This document shows positions 23,242 through 33,489 of a stretch of 64,000 bases of DNA, one piece after another. The position numbers and the translations under genes are program-made. The DNA comes from Corylus avellana (Eukaryota; Streptophyta; Magnoliopsida; Fagales; Betulaceae), in the NCBI RefSeq assembly GCF_901000735.1, contig NC_081542.1, positions 30,052,838 to 30,116,837 of the forward strand. Direction: 5' to 3'. A model generated the notes under the pieces. It searched no databases. It was not told where the DNA came from and worked only from the letters and a program-made list of their open reading frames with translations. Numbering within the stretch: position 1 is the stretch's first letter; the number at the start of each line of letters is the position of its first letter.

Positions 23242-26200
23242 ATCGAATTATCATAAAAAGCATAAAGCGCCTCTAGGTACACAGAAAATATATAAGAGAA
23301 AACACCTAGCTAACTAGAAGGGGAAAAAACAAAAAAGAAATCATAATAACCGAGCTCCAAAGGGTGGGGTTATGGAAGAACATTAGAAAAGGGTGGGACA
23401 CCTTCAAAGGGTTTACACGGATCGAGGTAGGGGATGGGACTAGGGTTTGATTCTGGGATGATTTGTGGTGTGGTGATGTGGCTCTCAAGACAGCTTTTCC
23501 AGGCTTATTCAGTATTGCTAGTGCAAAGGACGCCCCAGTTGCGGCGCACTTGGAGGTGATGGGTGGTTCTAACTAGTGGAATGTTAGTTTTTCTAGAGAG
23601 GTTCATGACTGGGAGGTGGATGTATTGGCCTCTTTCTTTCAGGCGTTACAGTTTGCTCGAGTGAATCGAGGGTGTGAAGATAGATTGCGGTGGAAATCTT
23701 CCAAAAAAGGCCGTTTCAAGGTCAAGCTTTTTTACGCTTCCTTGGCGCGTTCTGAAGGGAGGGAATTCCCTTAGAAGAGCATGTGGCGAACTCAAGCTCC
23801 TCCAAGGGCGAGTTTCTTTGTGTGGACGGCGGCTTTGGGCAAAATCCTGACCTTAGATAACCTCAAGAAGCGACAAGTGATTGTGACGAATAGGTGTTAT
23901 TTATGTAAGAGGAATGAGGAGACAGTGGACCATCTTCTCTTGCATTGTGAGGTGGCTTATGCTTTGTGGTGTGCTTTCTTTGGTCGGTTTGGATTGTCTT
24001 GGGTGATGCCGAGATGGGTTTCAGATTTACTTGCCTATTGGTGGTCTTCGGAGAGGAGGGAAAGTGCAGTGGTTTGGAAGATGGTGCCTACTTGTTTCTT
24101 TTGGTGTTTATGGAGGGAAAGAAACAATAGATGCTTTGAGGATTTGGAGGGGACATTGGAAGACATCTTAGCTTCTTGCTTTCATACTTTGTATCTTTGG
24201 ACCATTGCGCATGTCTTTCCGATGTCGATTAGTTAAAATGATTTTCTTGCTCGATTTTCCCTTTCTAGTTAAGTGATCCAGTTGTATACTCCCAGGGTAC
24301 TCCAGGGCGCCTTTACGTTTTTCAATAAAACTTCTTATTACTTATCAAAAAAATAACCGAGCTCCAAAGGGGCAACAAAGACAGGATAAAGAGTATAGAA
24401 GAAAAAAGACTAAAGCCCTCCACCATCCGCTCACGGTCCTCAAAATTCATGTCATTAATTACCCTCAAAAGAAACAACAAGAGACAAGGGGGCACTATCT
24501 TCCACACATTAGCATTCTGAGTGCTACCAGCAGTCCACCAACAAACAACCAAGACAACCCAAACCAACGGGAAAAAACATTCCATATGGCACAAGCAACC
24601 TCACAATGGAGAAGAAGACGGTCCAGACAAGATATATGACTTGGTAAAACATGAAAAGAAAGATTAAATGTTCAAATAAAGATTATCGTTTGAAGATATC
24701 AAGCACAAACCTTATCACAGACATCATGCTCTATTTTTAACTGCTTGTCATTGCTCCTCTTCATGCTCTTCTCAAGATCTTCTATCCTCCTTTCCATAAA
24801 TTCAATATCCTACAGTTAGGTAACATAAAAGAAGCAAGTTTTAGAACATTTCTTTCAATGCATACATTGCTATTCCCAATATGGACATATGGGTAGACAA
24901 TTTGGAAAGAAATGAAGGGGCAATACCATGAGGATACTGAAAAAAGAATTCATAGACCATAAAAAATCATTAGGAGCAACATCCATCAGCATAATAAACT
25001 TTCCTATGAAGTATACACGCAGATACAAAATCTAAAAAAAGCACTAACCAAATAATAATACCTAGCTGAAGTGGCATAAGGGTGAGACAGGGTTGCATAG
25101 AGCAAATGCTTGAAATTATCAAGTGCATGGTGCACTAAATATTAATAACTTTTACTCACATACGATTTCACCTTTTTGAGTATCTTACGCACCATAAAAG
25201 AGTGCAAGTCATTCCTAAAATCATAATTTTTTCCAAACGATTAAATATCCATAATAAGAATCATTTGTTTAAAGGAAAACTTATCCAAAAAAAAAACAAA
25301 AACCATCGGTTAGGGATTTTTGAACTTCAAAAAGCCTCTAAATCCGAGCAACTAGTAAATTCATAAGGCCTAGTCTAAGAATTACCTAACATCAGAAAAA
25401 TTAAAACCATTCGGTAAAATAGAGAATAACTATCTGAGAAGTTAGAAGATATCACAAACCACATTGTTTGTATTCTAGGTCCCATACAACCTGTTGATGC
25501 AGCAAAGTTAGGAGCTAACATGGCCAGTCATTGTGATAATATTTACATATATCTAAAGAGGCCCAAAGACTGCAATAAACTGCAACAGTAGAACATACCT
25601 AAGGTTTCATCCAATTGCATATAAGTGTTTTAATAAACCATTAGTATGATACATTCTATTATAGTAAATTGTGCGCAAGTTCCAAAACATTTTTTTGATG
25701 GTTTCATTAGGACTGGAGCAAACCATGGGCCACGGATTAACATAAAAGAACATATTTGGGCCTCTACATTTGGGCTTGAAATTAGTCGACCCCATCCCAA
25801 GCTTGGGCATGTTTATGATGCCAACTTATAAAAGTACACACGCATATACACCTTTCATTGAACTACCAAATGACAAGACAGAATTGTCAAATTTTCACAT
25901 GTTTTTTTGTACTGCCATGTAAACAAGCACCTCTATCATTAAATAACAAATTGCAAAGAAGAAAAAAAGGCAAAGAAAATCATCTCGTTGATTTTGAATA
26001 TGTTCCTCTCCCTCCTCTCTCTCATCATTGTCTCAGACACCATTATTTATGCATCCATAGAACAATCCCTCACCCACGTCGAATCTCTCTTTCTTACTCT
26101 TTTACACACAGCCTATACATGTTCATGTCACTAGCTTTAGATTATTCCCAAATTTCCATATAACATAAATCATAAATTCCAGTCAATGGAGGAATTAGCC

Positions 26201-29200
26201 ATATTCTGCTCAATACCATAAATAAAGCTGACTGAATATCATATAAAGTTTCACTATAAAATAAGTTATACGATCCTAATCAACCCTCCAGAATGCAACA
26301 CATTTGGAATCACTTAAGGTTTAGGGAAGTAGACATACTTAGAGAAAGTACTGTAAAACAGGAGCTCAAGACACTAAATTCAAGACTAATAGAAAATATA
26401 CCTTTAGCCTCAATTCTGCACTAATAACCTCTAAATCCCTCACAGGATCCACAGTATCATCAACGTGGATAATGTCTGGATCTTCAAAGGCACCTAGGGC
26501 GGAGAAAGGTAGAAGTGTAAATCACTGTAATGATACTTTGATACATGAAAATCGAAAGAGCGAAACTAAAATGAGAACTAAATTCTAGATGAGTCCCAAC
26601 ATGATTGCAACAGCATCCAAGATAATAAATCAAAAGAAATCAATTATACAGTAAAATATACACAGGACAATTTATTGGTCACGCTTAGCAGAGAAAAAAT
26701 TTCAGAGTATTTGAACCTCTCTAATTCGTTTAGCTTACCATCTAATGAGGTCACAACATATGTGGCTAAAGCTCTTTTTCTTTTTGATAACGTTAGAGAA
26801 CTTTACTCAGATTAATTGCACGTCGCAAACACATATTGTACAACAATCCTCACCGTTAATCAAATTCCGGGTAACTGACCCTACCCGCCAGAACCAATTA
26901 CCAGGTAACCCAGGAGCTTTCACCCTTGACGGGCTAAGGGGTGAAAGCTCCTAACATAGGGAGCGTTAGCCACATAACGTAGGAGAACATATGTGGCTAA
27001 AGCTCTTAAACTTGGCTAGATACATTTAATAGTCAATTCAAGCTCAAACTCAGTTAAGCTTGCTATTAGGCATACAAAACTATTTATATTTACTTAATGC
27101 ATACTTTAGGATAAATATACCAACCATTTTTTTATAATGGATACATTTTAAGATACGGATCTATATTACATATTACTTTCTTGAATCAAGCTTGAGGTTG
27201 AACCCTCAAGCATGAGTTAGGTTTGTCAAACTGTACATCATGCTAAAGCTTGTTAGGCAAAGCCCCCTTACAGCCATAGGGCTCACCAAACACCTAAGGA
27301 CAATAAATAACATATCTCTAATCAAGTAACTAGACTATAGGGTTTGCATGATGCCAAGTAGAGGGCTGCCGTATGCTCTTTTAATTTTCACCTTAAGCAG
27401 AATTACTATACCCACAATCACATAGAAGATAACAAAAGGACATAAATACAACCAAACAGACCATAACATTTTCTACGCATACAACACATGAAAATGAATA
27501 TGGTTCAGCAAATTAGTATTCATTATCGTACTTCTTTCTTCTCTTCCTTTCTTTCTTTCTTTTGTTTTTTTTTTAGCTAATACTCATTTTCTTGATCATG
27601 AACAGCATATATATTTGTCTATATAGGGCAACATTCAAACATGTATAGTTGCAAATATAAGCTTCTTACGTAAAACATGGAAAATTCCATCAACTGCACG
27701 TATGTGAGATAAGAAACTGTTGCCCAACCCTTGTCCTTCATGGGCACCTCTCACCAATCCAGCTATATCATGGATTTCTAAGAAAGCTGAAACCTGAATA
27801 TGAAAATTACTTAAATAAGTATTATGAACAACAAACAAACAAACAAACAAAGCGGTCCAGAAAGATTATTGATCCTTAAATACAAACTGCATTTTTTTGC
27901 ACAAAACCATCATGGATGTGTATATGTAGTCCAGGATCAAGTTTCTTAATTTAACTATGGATGAACCTCCTGTTGGGAGTACTCCCTTTTACATAACCTG
28001 CCACCACCTGACTTCCATCTCCTTTGGGCCTCTCAGAACTTAAATTTTAAAGGGAACTAAATTGATTCAGAACAACGCAAGGTGCTTTTATTCTTCCACT
28101 TCTTCAGATTACTCAAAATGCGCAAAGCTCATTTCAAAAGTCAAAATCATGGGCCCTAAAATTTTATAGATCCCTGTCTAATAGTTCAGTTCCTTTGCCA
28201 CTACTTAATTAAGTTATTCCGGAGATCAATACATTCTTATAATCATTATATCATGGTTCAGAGAAAGCAAAGAGAACTGCTTCCTTATGGTGGACCCTTC
28301 TGGCCACCATCTTTATGATATGGTATCAGCAAAAGAGAAATAGGAGTTATGCACCAGATATTCTTGCTTCCAGCAAATCATAAGTTACACTGTATGAGGC
28401 CACTGGTATTCAGTAGAAGAAGAGAGAAGATAAAAGGGGAAGAAAACTAAAACTTCTATCAATGCCACATACCAAAAAAAAAAAAAAAAAAGAAGGCAAA
28501 ACCCTGAATTCTTCTCCCTTTCAGCCACCAGATATTAGAATTTCTTCGCCCTTCTATTAGACCAAAGTGGTGGCTACTAACCAGAGAACTAATCAGGTAA
28601 GGAATTTTCATAAAAAAAACATTTAGCATCAATTAAACATCCTTGTGATCTGGCAGAATTTATAACCTTTACTACGATATAAAAGGGGAACTGAATATGG
28701 GGGCTAAGCTCAATAATAGTGAAGGGAGATATATCAATCATGGAGCATTTTAGTACAACTCTCTTGTGGAATTGTAGATAAATGGATTTTGGTGAAAACT
28801 CCCACAATACCCCTAATGTAAAGCATACGTTAGATCCACCTACAACAGTAAAGAGCTGGGAAACCACAGCAGTATCTGCAGCATTCATCAGGATATAAAA
28901 TTCAATAACCAAATTACCTCACACAGTTATATATGTATAGAAACATAAAGTCCGAGTAAGAGGCGTCAAAAATTGGAGGCACAAACCTCACTTTTCGGCT
29001 TGAACAATTGGCAGAGCCATTCGAAGCGCTCATCAGGGATATTAACCCGCGCCTCATTTGGCTCGATGGTACAGAAAGGGAAGTTTTCTGCAGGTATCGA
29101 GAGCTTTGTGAGCGTGTTGAAAAGCGTTGATTTTCCAACATTAGGCAATCCAACCTAAAAAAAACAAAAGAAGAAAAAAAATATACATCAATCAAGGACC

Positions 29201-29773
29201 ATAAATATGCTCCCAATTTAACAAAGTCGACAAATTTTAGTGACCCAAACATCGAAGACACCCAAAATAAAAGAATAACGAAAATGATACACTGCAAATT
29301 ACTCAGAATGCCACAATCATATTGCAACGCTGCACGTTCAATCAAATTATAGAATTCAACAAAAACATGAACTTGCAAGAACATTTCAGCACGATATGAC
29401 CAAATACAAAATCAGAAGTATTAGAAACACAGGCATAAGTAAAAAAATTAAAAATTAAAAAAAAAAAAAAAAAATCAACAAGATAACAAAAAATTATCAG
29501 AACTCGAAGACTAGCAGAATGAGAATGCAAATGAACTCCAGGCCTAAAGTGGGTTCGGATGAGTCTAAAATCCAGAGATTCATTTCCTTTCATCCATTTT
29601 ACTTTGTGTTTCTGTGAAACCAAACAGAGCCTAAGAAGATAAACAATTCGGAAATTGAAGGAAAACGAAAAGAAGTGGAAGCTTACAATCCCAATCTTGA
29701 GGTGAGATGAGAATCTGCCAAGGATGGGTCGCTCTGCTGGTGCTTCCTTCGATTTCGCAGCTTTCGGAGGCAT
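6937..29773 (-). CDS. OLA1: Obg-like ATPase 1 (YchF family P-loop NTPase), 394 aa, 12 exons
   Basis: This is a cytosolic ATPase of the YchF/OLA1 family that binds ribosomes. Coding exons in transcript order are 29773-29687, 29154-28987, 27793-27670, 26493-26402, 24809-24711, 22549-22436, 15981-15917, 13241-13125, 8758-8683, 8410-8318, 7772-7722 and 7035-6937. They sum to 1185 nt with every splice phase consistent and all sites GT-AG. The protein starts [16 protein letters not shown]. It has the P-loop GLPNVGKST (31-39), the G3 motif DIAGL (94-98) and, in place of NKxD, NMNE (230-233), the change that gives this family ATP preference. The C-terminal third holds the TGS domain, ending [11 protein letters not shown]. 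The length matches plant OLA1 as I recall it. Introns carry LINEs, a hAT element, a rbcL fragment and a SINE-like insert, yet no exon is damaged, so the gene is probably functional. Confidence 0.96.
9498..9558. repeat. 61-bp direct repeat, left copy, flanking the rbcL-bearing block
   Basis: ACTGAAATCATCTAAGAATC continuing to CTCTCTTC is repeated at 10231-10291 with two mismatches. The two copies bracket the inserted block 9559-10230. Confidence 0.85.
9612..10139 (+). pseudogene. Plastid rbcL fragment (nuclear plastid insertion) in OLA1 intron 8
   Basis: About 525 bp encode the middle of the Rubisco large subunit, from [15 protein letters not shown] to FGGGTLG, as an open frame that ends in unrelated nuclear sequence at 10199. 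Compared with the plastid gene it has an in-frame two-codon loss ([10 protein letters not shown] for HAGTVVGKLEGE) and several replacements, for example [11 protein letters not shown]. It has no start region or C-terminus and cannot make Rubisco. Its orientation is opposite to OLA1. The left junction is AATAAATGGA/CAGGTGAAATC and the right is TTTAGG/GGAAGCTCAGG, with at most 3 bp duplicated. The empty site is preserved at 2729-2878. Confidence 0.95.
10231..10291. repeat. 61-bp direct repeat, right copy
   Basis: It matches 9498-9558 with two substitutions. Together they look like a long target duplication or a tandem duplication around the 672-bp block. Confidence 0.85.
10292..12330 (+). mobile_element. 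L1-type LINE remnant A, in OLA1 intron 8
   Basis: The 5' part (10330-10490) matches the 5'UTR-like sequence at 22223-22340 of LINE C. The frame at 10497-10694 ([20 protein letters not shown]) matches [20 protein letters not shown] of LINE C, so it is an ORF1-type region. The frame at 11077-11310 is of the same kind. From about 11780 onward, broken frames correspond to the end of the reverse transcriptase region ([11 protein letters not shown], then LWGG-like). The catalytic reverse transcriptase and endonuclease are missing, so this is an internally deleted, dead copy. Confidence 0.75.
12331..13124. other. Rest of OLA1 intron 8, nothing recognised
   Basis: It is AT-rich and has only short frames without motifs. 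Confidence 0.4.
13321..13368. repeat. (TA)n(CA)n compound microsatellite in OLA1 intron 7
   Basis: About 26 bp of TA repeats run directly into about 20 bp of CA repeats. It would be a likely polymorphic marker. Confidence 0.9.
13550..14723 (+). mobile_element. L1-type LINE remnant B, in OLA1 intron 7
   Basis: Broken frames encode the end of a LINE ORF2. The region around 13600-13700 matches [14 protein letters not shown]. 14360-14554 encodes a zf-RVT-like segment ([20 protein letters not shown], then CMCK and TTEHLLLHY). It is a 5'-truncated, frameshifted copy. Its 3' boundary abuts the T-run duplication at 14724-14775. Confidence 0.75.
14724..14773 (-). repeat. Short T-run insertion flanked by a direct repeat
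   Basis: GCTAAAGGCCTTA at 14724-14736 is repeated at 14753-14765. Between them lie about ten T residues followed by ATAAGT, the complement of a LINE tail ACTTAT-A(n). This resembles the 24-bp insertion at 17543-17566, though a simple 29-bp tandem duplication is also possible. Confidence 0.5.
14776..15916. other. Rest of OLA1 intron 7, nothing recognised
   Basis: No motif or repeat structure was identified in this AT-rich stretch. Confidence 0.4.
16270..17592 (-). mobile_element. L1-type LINE remnant C, continuing at 22223-22340 beyond the hAT element
   Basis: On the minus strand, 16282-16482 encodes the zf-RVT tail ([17 protein letters not shown]) and 17291-17488 encodes an ORF1-type segment ([14 protein letters not shown]). 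The reverse transcriptase is missing, so the copy is internally deleted. The LINE 5' end continues after the hAT element at 22223-22340, where GTTGTTGGGTAAG on the minus strand matches LINE A at about 10470. The hAT element therefore landed inside this LINE. Confidence 0.75.
17543..17566 (-). mobile_element. 24-bp LINE insertion: poly(A) plus 7 nt only
   Basis: GACAACCAAGCAACACTCAC (20 bp) occurs at 17523-17542 and again at 17567-17586. Between the copies are 17 T residues and GATAAGT. On the minus strand this reads ACTTATC-A17, the same tail as LINE D (ACTTATCAAAAAAA at 24339-24351). The perfect 20-bp duplication marks a target-primed reverse transcription event that stopped almost at once. 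Confidence 0.85.
18368..18828. mobile_element. MITE nested in the hAT element
   Basis: Two arms of about 120 bp are inverted copies. The left arm reads ACGGACAAAAGATTTAAACT, later TTGAAGCATTGAGCCAAGCG and CAGGGAGTTG. The right arm on the reverse strand reads ACGGACATCAAATTTAAACT, then TTGAAGCATTTAGCTAAGCG and CAGGGAGTTG. A clear target duplication was not identified. Confidence 0.7.
18830..18912. repeat. Two-copy tandem repeat, about 44 bp
   Basis: GAATTTATTTATTCTTATAA followed by AATCAATGTTAAA occurs twice just upstream of the transposase start. Confidence 0.85.
18946..21115 (+). pseudogene. Decayed BED zinc-finger hAT transposase
   Basis: The frame at 18946-19500 encodes the N-terminus with a [15 protein letters not shown] basic stretch and a BED finger (HCNYC, then H-x4-C around YHVSSC). 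Downstream pieces hold the first catalytic Asp region (LTTDTWTS), the second (SVDNASAN), and then RCSAHILN and STRWNSTY. They also hold the DUF4413-like middle and the C-terminal dimerisation region ([20 protein letters not shown], then [11 protein letters not shown], where a Lys replaces the usual Glu). Breaks are a stop at 19498, a frameshift near 19655-19675, a 20-A run at about 19847-19866, a stop at 20577 and a stop near 20979. The gene is dead. Confidence 0.9.
22223..22340 (-). mobile_element. 5' end of LINE remnant C, separated by the hAT insertion
   Basis: The minus strand matches the LINE A leader at about 10340-10480 (GTTGTTGGGTAAGC, GAGCTC, CTTTGGTTTTGG), so this completes LINE C. 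Confidence 0.65.
23216..23241. repeat. (TA)n microsatellite, OLA1 intron 5
   Basis: About 25 bp of alternating TA. Another run lies at 23088-23106. Confidence 0.9.
23260..24640 (-). mobile_element. Older L1 LINE remnant E, interrupted by LINE D
   Basis: After removing LINE D, the minus strand at 24372-24594 encodes a zf-RVT-like tail ([20 protein letters not shown], then [11 protein letters not shown]). Its 3' part lies at about 23260-23344. It is heavily decayed; edges are approximate. Confidence 0.6.
23365..24351 (+). mobile_element. 5'-truncated L1 LINE D with 20-bp target duplication
   Basis: AATAACCGAGCTCCAAAGGG occurs at 23345-23364 and at 24352-24371. The 987 bp between end in CTTCTTATTACTTATC plus a short A run. 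The frame at 23781-24236 encodes the zf-RVT tail: [20 protein letters not shown], then [18 protein letters not shown] and [16 protein letters not shown]. Upstream, a broken frame covers the end of reverse transcriptase. It is a young-looking, 5'-truncated copy placed inside the older LINE E. Confidence 0.92.
26755..26776. repeat. 22-bp target duplication, left copy
   Basis: The 22 bp beginning AACATATGTGGC and ending AGCTCTT recur exactly at 26986-27007 on the other side of the SINE-like insert. Confidence 0.9.
26777..26985 (-). mobile_element. 209-bp SINE-like retroposon in OLA1 intron 3
   Basis: A perfect 22-bp duplication flanks the insert. On the minus strand it ends GTTATC followed by an A/G-rich tail, close to the LINE tails seen nearby. 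It contains a strong hairpin at about 26909-26951: AGGAGCTTTCACCC pairs with GGGTGAAAGCTCCT across a 14-nt loop. I could not place a convincing tRNA-type A/B box pair, so it may be a SINE with an unusual head or a truncated LINE of another family. Confidence 0.75.
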
Positions 29774-29830
29774 TGTTTCTCAGAGAGAGAGAGAGAGAGA
29801 GAGATTTCTAGGGTTTTTGTAGTAAGTGAA
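29774..29830 (-). promoter_or_regulatory. OLA1 5' leader with GA/TC tract and telo-box
   Basis: Directly upstream of the OLA1 ATG lies a (GA)n run at 29782-29804, which reads (TC)n on the transcript strand. It is followed by a telo-box AAAAACCCTAG at 29818-29808. The TC-rich plus telo-box combination is typical of plant genes for the translation machinery, in keeping with a ribosome-associated ATPase. Confidence 0.55.
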
Positions 29831-29899
29831 AGGGCGTGTGGTGCTGAGCTCTGGTTTCTGCAGGGGCATGATCCCCGATGAAGGCAGCTCTTGTACTCC

Positions 29900-32560
29900 A
29901 TAGGGTTCCAAGCCTAGTCACATCCTAGCGTTGGGCCAACGCATGCCTATGACGCCTGAGCCCATTCCAAATATAAGAGTAATGTTATAAGTTATTTTTT
30001 ATCTTTTTTTTTTTTTTTTTTTGGTTGTATATATCAAATTTAGTGGATCATTAATGAATTTTGATCGATAATTTTAAAAATCACATCATTTTTATAAAGA
30101 ATTTTAAAATTATTCCGAACATACTCTTCCTTTTTTAAGAGGTTTGTTTTTGTTTGTTTTATATGACAAAAATTTCCAAGTTGTTGGAATTTTCAACCGT
30201 CCTTTTAGCATGTGCAAAACTTTTTTTTTTTTATTAATGCTATTAAAAAAAAAGCATGTAATACGTACATGCTATTAAAAATGAGTAATTTTATTCTTCA
30301 CCCTTTTATTTTTCTTTTATCAATCAAAGTTGACTTATAGTTTATTTGTAATTGCATTTGAGAAATTGAGTTTTTAAGTCAAAAAGAGTTTTTTGACAAA
30401 AGCTTCATTTTTAAGCTTTTACTAAAAGTGCGTTTTGACAATTTTTAAGTTTTTTGAATCCTTAAAAGTGTTTTTTAATTTTTTTACCAAACGAGTACTT
30501 TTTTCTTCAAACGGACTTTTTAAGTGTTAAAAATAATTTTAGAGCCCTCAAACGCAATCTCAAAAGTCAAAAAGAACTTTTGGGCAAAAGCTTCATTTTT
30601 AAGCTTTTGCTAAAAGTGTTTTTTTGCTATTTTTAAGTTTTTTGGACCCTTAAAAGCGTTTTTAATTTTTTTACCAAACGAGTATTTTTTTTCTTCAAAC
30701 GGATTTTTTGAGTATTAAAAATAATTTTAGAACCCTCAAACGCAATCTCAAATAGGCCTTAGAATGGTCTCACATAGCATTTTTATGCTTGAAATGAGCT
30801 TTTTAAATTATTGGAATATCACGCTTCATTAACTTTTGGATGATGGAAATGAAAAAAAACAGTAGAGTATAGAATTACACATTAAAAGAACTTGTCATCC
30901 TCGTACATTAAAAGACGTATGTCACTTTTTAAATCAGGTTGTAGGATAGTTTGTAAATCCTTACCATAACTCAAGTAAACATAACACAAATATTTTAATA
31001 ACAAATGAAAACTTATGAAAAACTCTTCAAAAGAAAAATTATTATGATGGTAGCCAACTTGATGAAATTTCAAATATACAAGAATTTTACAATCAGTCTA
31101 TTCTTACAAAACCTTTGTAGTATTGTAGCCTAACATAAAGCTTGTAACCTCAACAAATGACCTTCTTGTCTTTTGCTGCAACAGCTATGTTGTTAATGGA
31201 TCAGCCAAAATACCAATAAAGGCCTCCAAACTAAATAATCATTATGCCCTTTTATTCGTACTAGCCCATGAGGATATAGTGGAGATCCAGCTGTCTAAAG
31301 AATGAAGGCCAGGTTCATTTTGAACGTGGCCGAGCTTAAAGCGCCAAGCCAAGCTACGTGTTCAACGAGCACGACCGAGCTAAGAGCACTAACCCACGTT
31401 CTTTATGAACGTGACCGAGAATTCAACAACACCGCATGATCCCATGATTGCCATTATCCATGATTTTAGCATTATTCGCACTGGACTCCTCGGGAATGTG
31501 GAATCGAGAATTTAGGAAACAATACTCAATTACAACGGCTACTTAATGCCTACAAAATGGGAGTTCCAACCAGTTACACTCAAGAATTTCTTTGCTTTCT
31601 CCGTGTGAAAAACAGTTTACTAATTTAGGCATCAAAATTATCCTCAGTTGACACACTCCGCAAACTTTTATCCTATTTTTATTTTGCATATTGCACCTTT
31701 CGGATGGTTGAGTCACCCATCTCGAATGTTGTCCTAACAAGCTCTAAAAACTTTGACCTTCTTTTATAAAATTTCCTCCACAAACTCGGTCTCGAAACTC
31801 CGATCATAATGTACTAAACAAGTAAATGGCTCAAGGTTTTATGTGGTTTAAAAGTACTAGGGAGGGGTTTTGGATATCAATTTAGGCTTAGGGAGTTAAG
31901 ATTCTCTTCATGGTCAAAGAACAACTGCATCATGCCTCCTCAAAAATCATGAAAAGCAAAGCTTATATAGGTAGGATAAAACATAAGATAAACAAAATCA
32001 CATTGTTGCAAACATTATTGAGCGGGGGTCAAGCAAACTCTTAGGTTTAAGTATCACATATGTTAGGAGGTCGAGCAAACTCTAAAAAATTGAACATTAC
32101 ATTGGTTCACTCAAATGTTCGTTTAGTGAGGGTCTAAGTAAACTTTATAATTATGAGTGTACCTCTGGTTCACTCGAGTGGGAGTTGAGCGAAGTTTTGA
32201 TTACTTCACACCACACGTCATCTTTGTTTGAATCGACTTTTAAACCATACTTAATCCTAACTCAACCATTACAAATTACAACCCAATTATCCCATGTTTT
32301 GACAAGAAAAATTTAATCACACACACAAATAAAACCTAAAAGGAAAAAAAATAAAAAATAGAACCCTAATTTCAAGTGCTCCATATATATCTTGTGCCTT
32401 TTATTTTCCTAGATGATCAGAGTTGACGATAAGCAATTTGGGTCGGCGTCGCGTCACCATGTGTTACATGTGTCCGTTGTCTGACTCTTCAATTGACACA
32501 AACTTTGGCTTGACCTACACGTGTCAGGTTCTTATTTGTTAAAAGAAACTATGTAGATTT
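29900..32560. other. Intergenic region between OLA1 and the GDP-hexose phosphorylase-like gene
   Basis: OLA1 (minus) and the next gene (plus) are divergent across this region. No coding exon is seen. It contains a two-copy tandem repeat at 30378-30757. Moderately GC-rich remnants at 31260-31470 and 31990-32220, with AGCAAACTC motifs repeated, may come from an LTR element, but no ends were found. Confidence 0.45.
30378..30757. repeat. Two-copy tandem repeat, 188-bp period
   Basis: The unit beginning GTCAAAAAGAG and ending CCCTCAAACGCAATCTCAAA occurs twice in tandem with scattered substitutions. It is AT-rich and noncoding. Confidence 0.85.
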
Positions 32561-33244
32561 CAGAACCACGATCACGATCACAATCACAGATTCACAATCC
32601 ATATCTTACTTCGTTTGTTCCCTCTTTCTCAGCTCTCTTGTCTCACAATCCCTTCTCTCCGTAATTTATCGAAATTCAAGGGTTTTTATAAGAATTCTAT
32701 CACATTCCTACAAAAATTTCAGGTAAAATTCGTTTTGTTCGAAGATCGCATTGCCTTTTTTTGTATTGAATTGTTGATTGCTTGGGGTCTTGAAGCTTTG
32801 GAAATATTTTGAATTTTTCAAAAATTGTATTATCAGCCCTAAAAATTTAATTATTGGTTTAGAATGAATCTAAAGGGACTTATTGTTGCATGAAAATGCT
32901 TGGATAAAGATTTCATTGGTAGTTCAAAGAAATTAAGCCTGAATTGGTTGCTGTGTCAAAATTTTGGAAATGAAAAGGATTAGTAATTAATCAATTAATT
33001 ATTAATTTTTGCAATCTTTTTTTATTAAATCATAGGGATTTTTTTTGAATAAATTATATTCTTTTGGTTGCTGTGATATAATTGAGCCAAAGATCATAGA
33101 ATATTGGATCCTACATTTGGCCCTCTACAATGTGTAATTTATATTCCTGATTCTGGATTTTTGTAGCCTAGGGCTCCAATTAATGAACTCCATTTTTTGT
33201 TCGTTATTCCTACATTTACTCAGAAATAATGTATGTGTATGTTC

Positions 33245-33337
33245 TTTTATGTTTTTTGGATGAACGAATTATTTCATTGATCACAACAAAGAATACAACC
33301 ACACTTCTATCAAAAAGCTAGAACACCAACAAAACAA
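33245..33337 (-). mobile_element. 93-bp truncated retroposon with 17-bp target duplication
   Basis: AATGTATGTGTATGTTC occurs at 33228-33244 and 33338-33354. The insert between begins TTTTATGTTTTTTGGATGAA, so on the minus strand it ends in an A-rich tail. It carries LINE 3'-end-like sequence (GATCAATGAAATAATTCG). It lies in the first intron of the phosphorylase-like gene. Confidence 0.8.
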
Positions 33338-33489
33338 AATGTATGTGTATGTTCAATTTCATTGTTTGAGAAAATTTGAAGGACGAAACGTTGTGCTTTT
33401 CTGTGTAGTAGGAATTCTTAAAAATTAGAGGCTAATGTGGTTTGTTGATTATATTTTTTGGCCAGTTTTTCTTAAAGATTTGTAAGAAC

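Noticed and set aside
32615..32812. Plus-strand frame beginning MFPLSQL as the start of the phosphorylase-like gene
   Set aside because: It begins at TTG rather than ATG, and the in-phase start at 33822 joins perfectly to the exon at 34520; this region better fits a noncoding first exon with a donor at 32724.
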